Part shown: positions 27,015 to 34,686 of the stretch, piece by piece | Layout: each line of letters starts with the position of its first letter | Position numbering within the stretch: position 1 is the stretch's first letter | Assembly (NCBI RefSeq): GCF_014648075.1 | Contig: NZ_BMQK01000011.1 | Coordinates: 124,001 to 188,000, forward strand | DNA length: 64,000 nt | Source of the DNA: Streptomyces ruber | GTDB taxonomy: Bacteria > Actinomycetota > Actinomycetes > Streptomycetales > Streptomycetaceae | Direction: 5' to 3' | The notes under the pieces: model-generated | Seen by the model: only the letters and a program-made list of their open reading frames with translations | What the model was told of the DNA's origin: nothing | The model's database searches: none | Program-made: the position numbers and the translations under genes

Positions 27015-28433
27015 GTGACCAGCACAGCGCAGGCACCCCAGTCAGGAGCCCGGGGCGCACACCCCGAACATCTCTCCCACGTCATCTTCATCGCGGCGGC
27101 GGCCGCGATGGGCGGTTTCCTCTTCGGTTACGACAGCTCCGTGATCAACGGCGCTGTCGAGGCCATCCGGGACCGTTACGACATCGGCTCCGCGGCGCTG
27201 GCCCAGGTCGTCGCCATCGCGCTGATCGGCTCCGCCATCGGCGCGGCCACCGCGGGCCGTATCGCCGACCGCATCGGCCGCATCCGCTGCATGCAGATCG
27301 CCGCCGTGCTGTTCACCGTCAGCGCCGTCGGCTCGGCGCTGCCCTTCGCCCTGTGGGACCTCGCGATGTGGCGGATCGTCGGCGGCTTCGCCATCGGCAT
27401 GGCCTCCGTGATCGGCCCCGCCTACATCGCCGAGGTGGCGCCCGCCGCGTACCGCGGCCGGCTCGGCTCCTTCCAGCAGGCCGCGATCGTCATCGGCATC
27501 GCCGTCTCGCAGCTGGTCAACTGGGGCATCCTGCACGCCGCCGACGGCGACCAGCGCGGCAAGCTGCTGGGCATCGAGGCATGGCAGGTCATGCTCGGCG
27601 TCATGGTGGTTCCCGCCGTCCTGTACGGGCTGCTCTCCTTCGCGATCCCCGAGTCGCCGCGTTACCTGATCTCCGCCGGCAAGACCCAGCGCGCCCGTGA
27701 GGTGCTCACCGAGGTCGAGGGCAAGGACATCGACACGGACGCCCGGATCGCCGAGATCGAGAGCCACATGAGGAGCGAGCACAAGCCCAGCTTCAAGGAC
27801 CTGCTCGGCGGCACCTTCTTCTTCAAGCCGATCGTCTGGATCGGCATCGGCCTGTCGGTGTTCCAGCAGTTCGTCGGCATCAACGTCGCGTTCTACTACT
27901 CGTCGACGCTGTGGCAGTCGGTGGGCGTCGACCCGACGGACTCCTTCCTCTACTCGTTCACGACGTCGATCATCAACATCGTCGGCACCGTGATCGCGAT
28001 GATCTTCGTGGACCGCATCGGCCGCAAGCCGCTCGCGATCATCGGTTCGGTCGGCATGGTGATCGGCCTCGCCCTGGAGGCCTGGGCGTTCAGCTACGAC
28101 CTGGTCGACGGCAAGCTGCCCGCCACCCAGGGCTGGATCGCCCTGGTCGCCGCCCACGTGTTCGTCCTCTTCTTCGCCCTGTCCTGGGGTGTGGTCGTCT
28201 GGGTCATGCTCGGCGAGATGTTCCCGAACCGGCTCCGCGCGGCCGCCCTGGGCGTGGCCGCCTCCGCGCAGTGGATCGCCAACTGGGCCATCACGGCGAG
28301 CTTCCCGTCGCTGGCCGACTGGAACCTCTCCGTCACCTACGTGATCTACACGGTCTTCGCCGCGCTCTCCATCCCCTTCGTCCTCAAGCTGGTGAAGGAG
28401 ACGAAGGGCAAGGCACTGGAGGAAATGGGCTGA
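27015..28433 (+). CDS. glcP: Glucose permease, MFS sugar porter family
   Basis: A 472-residue inner-membrane sugar:H+ symporter with 12 predicted helices. Sugar-porter signatures are present: GFLFGYDSSVINGA in helix 1, RIADRIGR between helices 2 and 3, PESPRYL after helix 6, and QQFVGINVAFYYS in helix 7. Length and location next to smc/ftsY match S. coelicolor GlcP, the main glucose transporter, which is glucose-inducible. Start GTG 27015 follows GAGGAG by five bases. Confidence 0.93.
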   Translation: MTSTAQAPQSGARGAHPEHLSHVIFIAAAAAMGGFLFGYDSSVINGAVEAIRDRYDIGSAALAQVVAIALIGSAIGAATAGRIADRIGRIRCMQIAAVLFTVSAVGSALPFALWDLAMWRIVGGFAIGMASVIGPAYIAEVAPAAYRGRLGSFQQAAIVIGIAVSQLVNWGILHAADGDQRGKLLGIEAWQVMLGVMVVPAVLYGLLSFAIPESPRYLISAGKTQRAREVLTEVEGKDIDTDARIAEIESHMRSEHKPSFKDLLGGTFFFKPIVWIGIGLSVFQQFVGINVAFYYSSTLWQSVGVDPTDSFLYSFTTSIINIVGTVIAMIFVDRIGRKPLAIIGSVGMVIGLALEAWAFSYDLVDGKLPATQGWIALVAAHVFVLFFALSWGVVVWVMLGEMFPNRLRAAALGVAASAQWIANWAITASFPSLADWNLSVTYVIYTVFAALSIPFVLKLVKETKGKALEEMG

Positions 28434-28640
28434 CCGCCCTCCCGATCCCGGGGAGACGGGCCAAGTCCCCGCTGCCCCTCTCCTCGCTCCGTCCGCCGCC
28501 CCGCCCCGGTCCACCCCGGGCCGGGGCGGCGGTCTCGTACCTGGTACGCAGGGGAGGCTCCCCGGTCCCTCCTCCCGGGCCCGTGCCCGTGCGCGTACAA
28601 CGAACTGCCGAGCGGGGGGTCGCGCCATACTGGGGCTGTT

Positions 28641-29840
28641 ATGGAAATCGTCATCCTTGCTGTAGTCATCGCCGTGGTCGTGATCGGCGCGCTCGGCGGG
28701 CTCGTCGTCGGCAGCCGCAGAAAGAAGCAGCTGCCCCCGCCGCCGCCCGCGACGCCCGACATCACCGCCCCTCCGGCCGAGCCGCACGTCGGCGAAGAGG
28801 CCGAGACGCCGCGCGACGAAGCGCGCAGAACCATCGAGGAGGTGGATCTCCCGGACGCGACGGCGACGGCGCCCGTCACCGTCGAGGAGCCGCCCGCCCC
28901 GGTCATCGAGATCCCCGAACCGACCGCCGGCCGTCTGGTACGGCTGCGCGCCCGGCTCTCCCGGTCGCAGAACGCGCTCGGCAAGGGTCTGCTCACGCTG
29001 CTCTCCCGCGAGCACCTCGACGAGGACACCTGGGAGGAGATCGAGGACACCCTCCTCACCGCCGACGTCGGCGTGCAGCCCACCCAGGAACTGGTCGAGC
29101 GGCTGCGCGAGCGCGTGAAGGTGCTCGGCACCCGTACGCCCGAGGAACTGCGCGGACTGCTCCGCGAGGAACTGCTGACCCTGGTCGGCACCGACTCGGA
29201 CCGCGCCGTGCGCACCGAGCCCGAGACCGGCGGGCCGGGCATCGTGATGGTCGTCGGCGTCAACGGCACCGGCAAGACCACCACCACCGGCAAGCTCGCC
29301 CGGGTCCTCGTGGCCGACGGCCGCAGCGTCGTGCTCGGCGCCGCCGACACCTTCCGCGCCGCCGCCGCCGACCAGCTCCAGACCTGGGGCGAGCGCGTCG
29401 GCGCCCACACCGTACGGGGCCCCGAGGGCGGCGACCCCGCCTCCGTCGCCTTCGACGCGGTCAAGGAGGGCAAGGAGATCGGCGCCGACGTCGTCCTCAT
29501 CGACACGGCGGGCCGGCTGCACACCAAGACCGGCCTCATGGACGAGCTCGGCAAGGTCAAGCGGGTCGTGGAGAAGCACGCCCCGCTGGACGAGGTGCTG
29601 CTCGTGCTCGACGCCACCACCGGGCAGAACGGCCTCATCCAGGCCCGCGTCTTCGCCGAGGTCGTCGACATCACCGGCATCGTGCTCACCAAGCTCGACG
29701 GCACCGCCAAGGGCGGCATCGTGGTCGCCGTGCAGCGCGAGCTGGGCGTGCCGGTCAAGCTGGTGGGTCTCGGCGAGGGCGCCGACGACCTGGCGCCGTT
29801 CGAGCCGGAAGCGTTCGTGGATGCGCTTATCGGGGACTGA
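28641..29840 (+). CDS. ftsY: Signal recognition particle receptor FtsY
   Basis: FtsY docks Ffh-bound ribosomes at the membrane. The 399-residue protein starts with a genuine transmembrane helix (residues 3-24), as in actinobacteria. An acidic/proline linker follows (about 30-95), then the helical N domain (about 95-180) and the GTPase G domain with GVNGTGKTTT (207-216), DTFRAAAADQL, DTAGRLHT (about 288-295) and TKLDGTAKGG. ATG 28641 is the only sensible start. Its partner Ffh is encoded 7.4 kb downstream. Confidence 0.97.
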   Translation: MEIVILAVVIAVVVIGALGGLVVGSRRKKQLPPPPPATPDITAPPAEPHVGEEAETPRDEARRTIEEVDLPDATATAPVTVEEPPAPVIEIPEPTAGRLVRLRARLSRSQNALGKGLLTLLSREHLDEDTWEEIEDTLLTADVGVQPTQELVERLRERVKVLGTRTPEELRGLLREELLTLVGTDSDRAVRTEPETGGPGIVMVVGVNGTGKTTTTGKLARVLVADGRSVVLGAADTFRAAAADQLQTWGERVGAHTVRGPEGGDPASVAFDAVKEGKEIGADVVLIDTAGRLHTKTGLMDELGKVKRVVEKHAPLDEVLLVLDATTGQNGLIQARVFAEVVDITGIVLTKLDGTAKGGIVVAVQRELGVPVKLVGLGEGADDLAPFEPEAFVDALIGD

Positions 29841-29869
29841 TCACCGGTACGACCACCGGTGCGCACGAA

Positions 29870-29910
29870 GAGGCGCCCGCCCCCGGGACACAGCCGGGGA
29901 CGGGCGCCTC
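29870..29910. terminator. Hairpin terminator after ftsY
   Basis: A 10-bp stem (29870-29879 with 29901-29910) that can extend inward through CCCC/GGGG pairs. It lies 30 bases after ftsY and downstream of the convergent primase-like gene, so it may serve both strands. Confidence 0.7.
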
Positions 29911-29984
29911 ACTGTGTACGGCTCCTCGTGCGCGGCCCCCTTGTATGCGGCTGTACGGCCTGCGGCGCACGGCCGCGCGGCCGC

Positions 29985-30641
29985 TCAGACGCGTGACCGG
30001 TGCGCCACGTACGCCAGCGTGCCCAGCAGCAGACGGGCCGCCGGAGGGTTCGTGGCCGAGTCCAGGGCGGGAGAGCGCAGCCACCGCGCGGGACCCAGGC
30101 CGCCGCGGTCCGAGGGCGGGGCCGTGACGTACGACCCCGGACCCAGACCTCGCAGGTCCAGGGCGGCCGGGTCGTCCCACCCCATGCGGTAGAGCAGCTG
30201 GGGCAGCCCGGCCGCGGCACCCGGGGCGACGAGGAACTGGGCCCGGCCGTCCGGCGTGGCGATCACCGGGCCCAGCGGGAGACCCATGCGCTCCAGGCGG
30301 ACCAGTGCCCGGCGCCCGGCGGCCTCCGCCACCTCGACGACGTCGAACGCCCGACCCACCGGCAGCATGATGGAGGCACCCGGAACCTCCTGCCAGGCCG
30401 CCGTCACCTCGTCGAGTGTGGCGCCTGCGAGCACCGGGGCGACGAAGCCGAGCGGATGCGCCCCGGGTGCACCACATCGATCCCTGCCGCACGAGCACAC
30501 CCCCGATACCGCTCGTGCGCCGGGCACCACGTCCCATCCCCACAGCCCGGTGAACTCGGCCACCGCGGTGCAGTCCGACGAGCGGCCGCGCCGACGAGAG
30601 CCGGATCGCATCTCCCGGATGCCGACGATCGTGAAGCCCAT
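29985..30641 (-). CDS. Primase-polymerase (Prim-Pol) N-terminal-domain-like protein
   Basis: A 218-residue protein resembling the N-terminal domain of bifunctional DNA primase/polymerases. It has the early GWDVVPG and CSCGRDRCGAPGAHPLG segments and a LGPGSYVTAPPS-like ending strand. The usual catalytic hhDhD motif is not visible; the matching place reads FDVVEVAEAAG, so activity may be lost. No helicase or primase partner is nearby. Such stand-alone copies are common in Streptomyces beside nsdA/ftsY. ATG 30641 is preferred over the upstream frame, which reads promoter DNA. Confidence 0.7.
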   Translation of the reverse strand: MGFTIVGIREMRSGSRRRGRSSDCTAVAEFTGLWGWDVVPGARAVSGVCSCGRDRCGAPGAHPLGFVAPVLAGATLDEVTAAWQEVPGASIMLPVGRAFDVVEVAEAAGRRALVRLERMGLPLGPVIATPDGRAQFLVAPGAAAGLPQLLYRMGWDDPAALDLRGLGPGSYVTAPPSDRGGLGPARWLRSPALDSATNPPAARLLLGTLAYVAHRSRV

Positions 30642-31087
30642 GCCCCCTCCAACGGGTCCGTCGCGCCGGTGGTTACGCGGCGGATGCGTACCGTGACGCA
30701 CAGTTCTCTTCCCCGTTCAAACCGCTCACTTGCCTGGCGTGCAGTGGCGTACCGGGTGGTGCGGCGGGCCGTGTGCGCCGCTGGGTGCGTCGCTCCGCCC
30801 GCTCGCGGTCGCCATGCGTCAAGTCAATCGCGCGGAGGCGACCGTGAGTTCATTCGAAGGGGTGGCGAATGGTGGCGTTTCTGGAATCGCCATGGCTGGA
30901 GGGGTGATCGTAGGATTACTTTGAGTGCACAAGTCCTGGGGACGCAGGCACTCCCGGGTATGCCGGAGGCGCGTCGGGTTCCCGTTCGGCGGGTGAGAAC
31001 CGACGGACGCGGGAGGCCGCGGACCGGCATTCTGGTAAGCCTTGGCGCATACGGCGCACAAGTGGTTCCAGGGATGGGGGCGTTCCA
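30642..31087. other. 446-base region upstream of nsdA
   Basis: Divergent promoter region between the primase-like gene and nsdA. It contains the 26-codon TTA-bearing open frame listed separately. The nsdA-proximal part has a purine-rich GGGATGGGGG that could act as a ribosome site. I see no clear -35/-10 pair. Confidence 0.5.
30844..30924 (+). CDS. Possible 26-residue hydrophobic peptide with a TTA codon
   Basis: GTG 30844 is preceded by a clean GGAGG (30834-30838) at normal spacing. The peptide runs MSSFEGVANGG, then a hydrophobic Gly/Ala/Ile/Val tail, and ends Leu-Leu-stop. The penultimate leucine is a TTA codon (30916-30918), the rare codon read by bldA tRNA. It lies 160 bases before nsdA and could be a small membrane peptide or leader peptide. 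Short frames with good ribosome sites also occur by chance, so this is tentative. Confidence 0.35.
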   Translation: MSSFEGVANGGVSGIAMAGGVIVGLL

Positions 31088-32608
31088 GTGGGCGGCAACG
31101 GCGGAAGCGCGACGAACGCTGAGAACGCGGTGAACACAGTGAGCACGGCGAACACGGTGAACACCGACAAGCGTCCCAACGAGCTGCTGAGCTCGTGGTT
31201 CGTGCGCAGCGGCTGGTCCAAGGGCGAGCTCGCCCGCCAGGTCAACCGCCGGGCCCGCCAGCTCGGGGCGAACCACATCTCCACGGACACCTCCCGCGTC
31301 CGCCGCTGGCTCGACGGGGAGAATCCCCGCGAGCCGATCCCGCGCATCCTGTCCGAGCTGTTCTCCGAGCGGTTCGGCTGTGTCGTCGCCGTCGAGGACC
31401 TGGGGCTGCGCGCCGCCCACCAGTCGCCGTCCACCTCCGGCGTCGACCTCCCCTGGACGGGCCCGCAGACCGTGGCGCTGATCGGCGAGTTCTCGCGCAG
31501 CGACCTGATGCTGGCGCGGCGCGGCTTCCTCGGCAGTTCGCTGGTGCTCTCGGCGGGCCCGTCGCTCATCGAACCGATGCAGCGCTGGCTCGTGCCCTCG
31601 CCGCCGGCCCCGCGCGAGGCGTCCGCGCCCGTGCCCGCCCCGCGCCGCCCCGGCAGGCTGTCCAAGCCCGAGCTCGACCTCCTCGAGTCGACCACGGTCA
31701 TGTTCCGCCAGTGGGACGCCCAGTGCGGCGGCGGCCTGCGCCGCAAGGCGGTCGTGGGCCAGCTGCACGAGGTGACGGACCTGCTCCAGGAGCCGCAGGC
31801 CGAGGACACCACCCGGCGGCTGTTCAAGGTGGCCGCCGAGCTGGCCGAGCTGGCGGGCTGGATGAGCTACGACATCGGGCTCCAGCCCACCGCGCAGAAG
31901 TACTTCGTGCTCGCCCTCCACGCGGCCAAGGAGGCCGGCGACCGTCCTCTCGGCTCCTACGTCCTCTCCAGCATGAGCCGGCAGATGATCCACCTCGGGC
32001 GGCCCGACGACGCGCTGGAACTCATCCATCTGGCGCAGTACGGCAGCCGCGACTGCGCGAGCCCGCGCACCCAGTCCATGCTGTATGCGATGGAGGCGCG
32101 CGCCTACGCCAACATGGGCCAGCCGGGCAAGTGCAAGCGGGCCGTGCGGATGGCCGAGGACACCTTCGCCGACGCCGCCGACTGGGACGAGCCGGAGCCC
32201 GACTGGATCCGCTTCTTCTCCGAGGCCGAGCTGTACGGGGAGAACTCCCACTCCTTCCGCGACCTCGCCTACGTGGCGGGCCGCAGCCCCACCTACGCCT
32301 CCCTGGCCGAGCCCCTGATGCGCCGGGCCGTCGAGCTGTTCGCCGAGGACGCCGAGCACCAGCGGTCCTACGCCCTCAACCTCGTCGGCCTGGCCACCGT
32401 GCACCTGCTGCAGCGCGAGCCCGAGCAGAGCGCCCTGCTCGTCGGGACGGCCATGCGGGTGGCGAAAAAAGTACGGTCCGAGCGGGTCAACACCCGTATC
32501 CGGAAGACCGTCGACACGGCCGTACGCGATTTCGGCGACCGGGCCGAGGTCGTGCACCTCACCGACCAGCTCGCCGCCCACCTGCCCGAGACCGCCGAAG
32601 CGGTCTGA
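31088..32608 (+). CDS. nsdA: Developmental regulator NsdA
   Basis: A 506-residue cytosolic protein. In S. coelicolor, NsdA represses sporulation and antibiotic production. The N-terminus (about 20-80) contains a helix-turn-helix-like segment (FVRSGWSKGELARQVNRRA, then TSRVRRWLDGENP). The C-terminal two thirds are TPR-like helical repeats (LHAAKEAGDRPLGSYVLSSM, YAMEARAYANMGQPGKCKRA). No signal peptide. GTG 31088 starts the conserved reading; the first 30 residues are an Asn/Thr/Ala-rich low-complexity tail. The longer shadow frame beneath it belongs to amtB. Confidence 0.92.
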   Translation: MGGNGGSATNAENAVNTVSTANTVNTDKRPNELLSSWFVRSGWSKGELARQVNRRARQLGANHISTDTSRVRRWLDGENPREPIPRILSELFSERFGCVVAVEDLGLRAAHQSPSTSGVDLPWTGPQTVALIGEFSRSDLMLARRGFLGSSLVLSAGPSLIEPMQRWLVPSPPAPREASAPVPAPRRPGRLSKPELDLLESTTVMFRQWDAQCGGGLRRKAVVGQLHEVTDLLQEPQAEDTTRRLFKVAAELAELAGWMSYDIGLQPTAQKYFVLALHAAKEAGDRPLGSYVLSSMSRQMIHLGRPDDALELIHLAQYGSRDCASPRTQSMLYAMEARAYANMGQPGKCKRAVRMAEDTFADAADWDEPEPDWIRFFSEAELYGENSHSFRDLAYVAGRSPTYASLAEPLMRRAVELFAEDAEHQRSYALNLVGLATVHLLQREPEQSALLVGTAMRVAKKVRSERVNTRIRKTVDTAVRDFGDRAEVVHLTDQLAAHLPETAEAV

Positions 32609-32967
32609 ACCGGACCCCGGCTCCCCGGGTCCCGACGACTCCGGCCGCGGCCGGCCACCCCGAAGAACCCGACTCGGCTCCCCCATCGCCAGGTCGCCGG
32701 ATGGCCGCCGCGGCCGGTTCGCGAGAGCGCGCGCACCCGTGCCGACGGGCGCTTCGCCGAAGGTTGCGTCACGATAACGATCGACGTGGCCGATATCCGG
32801 CGGTTCATCGACGCGTAACAGACAGGGCGCCTTCGTCACTGCGGCGAAACATCGAGGGGCGTCGACCGAAACGGCGCTGCGACAGTCTCGTGGCTCATAA
32901 CCGGCCCACCCCTCCATCCGCTCAAGGCTTCGCCCGCACGGGGCCGTACAACGACGAGGAGACGCCG
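32609..32967. other. 359-base intergenic region upstream of amtB
   Basis: No gene is supported between nsdA and amtB. The main content is a GlnR-type operator at 32835-32872 (listed separately), a possible partial half-site GTCAC near 32767, and the amtB ribosome site AGGAGA at 32957-32962. Confidence 0.7.
32835..32872 (+). promoter_or_regulatory. GlnR-type nitrogen operator
   Basis: The order is GTCAC, six bases, GAAAC, six bases, GGGCG (weak half-site), six bases, GAAAC. This matches the GlnR box layout gTnAc-n6-GaAAc repeated every 22 bases. It lies 96 bases before amtB, as in S. coelicolor, where GlnR activates amtB-glnK-glnD under nitrogen limitation. Confidence 0.75.
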
Positions 32968-34332
32968 ATGGCAGCAGCCATCACCCTGGCAGCAGACGAG
33001 CCGACGCTGTCTGCCGCCAACACGGGATTCATGCTCATCTGTTCCGCCCTGGTGATGCTCATGACCCCGGGTCTGGCCTTCTTCTACGGAGGCATGGTCC
33101 GCGTCAAGAGCACCTTGAACATGCTGATGATGAGCTTCATCAGTCTCGGCATCGTCACCGTCCTGTGGGTGCTGTACGGCTTCTCCCTCGCCTTCGGCAC
33201 CGACTCCGGCAGCCTCATCGGCTGGAACTCGGACTACGTCGGTCTCAGCGGCATCGGCATCACGGAGCTGTGGGACGGCTACACCATTCCCGTCTACGTC
33301 TTCGCCGTCTTCCAGCTGATGTTCGCCGTCCTCACGCCCGCCCTGATCAGCGGCGCGCTCGCGGACCGGGTGAAGTTCACCGCCTGGGCGCTGTTCATCG
33401 CGCTGTGGGCCACGATCGTGTACTTCCCCGTCGCCCACTGGGTCTGGGGCGCCGGCGGCTGGGCCTTCGAGCTCGGCGTGATCGACTTCGCCGGCGGTAC
33501 GGCCGTCCACATCAACGCGGGTGCCGCGGCCCTCGCCGTGATCCTCGTCATCGGCAAGCGCGTCGGCTTCAAGAAGGACCCGATGCGCCCGCACAGCCTT
33601 CCGCTGGTGATGCTGGGCGCCGCCCTGCTGTGGTTCGGCTGGTTCGGCTTCAACGCCGGTTCGTGGCTCGGCAACGACGACGGCGTCGGCGCGCTGATGT
33701 TCGTCAACACCCAGGTCGCCACCGGTGCCGCGGTCCTCGCCTGGCTCGTCTACGAGAAGATCCGCCACGGTGCGTTCACCACGCTCGGTGCCGCCTCCGG
33801 TGCCGTCGCGGGCCTCGTCGCCATCACCCCGGCCGGCGGCTCCGTCTCCCCGCTCGGCGCGATCGCCGTCGGTGCCATCGCCGGTGTGCTGTGCGCCATG
33901 GCCGTCGGCCTGAAGTACAAGTTCGGCTACGACGACTCCCTCGACGTCGTCGGCGTCCACCTCGTCGGCGGTGTCATCGGCTCCCTGCTGGTCGGCTTCT
34001 TCGCCACCGGCGGCGGCCAGTCCGACGTGGCCGGCCTCTTCTACGGCGGCGGCCTCGACCAGTTCTGGAAGCAGTGCGCCGGAGTCTTCGGTGTCCTCGC
34101 CTACTCCTTCGTCGTCTCCGGGCTGCTCGCCTTCCTGCTCCACAAGACGATCGGGATGCGGGTCGACGAGGACGACGAGATCTCGGGTATCGACCAGGTG
34201 GAGCACGCCGAGACCGCGTACGACTTCAGCGGCGCGGGCGGCGGCGCGGCCCGCACCACCGTCCCGGCCCCGGCCGTGGACGCCGGAACCAAGGGCGAGA
34301 CCAAGGCCGAGAGCAAGAAGGTGGACGCATGA
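32968..34332 (+). CDS. amtB: Ammonium transporter AmtB
   Basis: A 454-residue inner-membrane channel with 11 predicted helices. It has the family start NTGFMLICSALVMLMTPGLAFFYGG, the signature DFAGGTAVHINAG (with the pore His-containing segment) and the twin-histidine region DVVGVHLVGG. A charged cytosolic tail of about 45 residues ends in AESKKVDA. ATG 32968 follows AGGAGA by five bases. It overlaps glnK by four bases and is under the GlnR box. Confidence 0.97.
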   Translation: MAAAITLAADEPTLSAANTGFMLICSALVMLMTPGLAFFYGGMVRVKSTLNMLMMSFISLGIVTVLWVLYGFSLAFGTDSGSLIGWNSDYVGLSGIGITELWDGYTIPVYVFAVFQLMFAVLTPALISGALADRVKFTAWALFIALWATIVYFPVAHWVWGAGGWAFELGVIDFAGGTAVHINAGAAALAVILVIGKRVGFKKDPMRPHSLPLVMLGAALLWFGWFGFNAGSWLGNDDGVGALMFVNTQVATGAAVLAWLVYEKIRHGAFTTLGAASGAVAGLVAITPAGGSVSPLGAIAVGAIAGVLCAMAVGLKYKFGYDDSLDVVGVHLVGGVIGSLLVGFFATGGGQSDVAGLFYGGGLDQFWKQCAGVFGVLAYSFVVSGLLAFLLHKTIGMRVDEDDEISGIDQVEHAETAYDFSGAGGGAARTTVPAPAVDAGTKGETKAESKKVDA

Positions 34333-34667
34333 AGCTCATCACCGCCGTCGTGAAGCCGCACCGGCTCGACGAGATCAAGGAAGCCCTGCAGGACTTCGGA
34401 GTGCACGGCCTGACCGTCACCGAGGCCAGCGGCTACGGCCGCCAGCGCGGACACACCGAGGTCTACCGGGGAGCCGAGTACACGGTCGACCTCGTCCCCA
34501 AGATCCGCATCGAGGTGCTGGTCGAGGACGACGACGCCGAGCAGCTGATCGACGTCGTCGTCAAGGCGGCCCGTACCGGCAAGATCGGTGACGGCAAGGT
34601 CTGGGCGGTCCCCGTCGAGACGGCCGTCCGCGTCCGCACCGGCGAGCGCGGCCCGGACGCGCTCTGA
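34329..34667 (+). CDS. glnK: PII signal-transduction protein GlnK
   Basis: A 112-residue trimeric nitrogen sensor that binds ATP/ADP and 2-oxoglutarate and can plug AmtB. Tyr51 lies in the T-loop segment YRGAEYTVDLVP; in Streptomyces it is adenylylated by GlnD. The B-loop TGKIGDGKVW is intact. The start overlaps the amtB stop (ATGA), so translation is coupled. Confidence 0.97.
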   Translation: MKLITAVVKPHRLDEIKEALQDFGVHGLTVTEASGYGRQRGHTEVYRGAEYTVDLVPKIRIEVLVEDDDAEQLIDVVVKAARTGKIGDGKVWAVPVETAVRVRTGERGPDAL

Positions 34668-34686
34668 ACAGAACAGGAGTCGCCGG

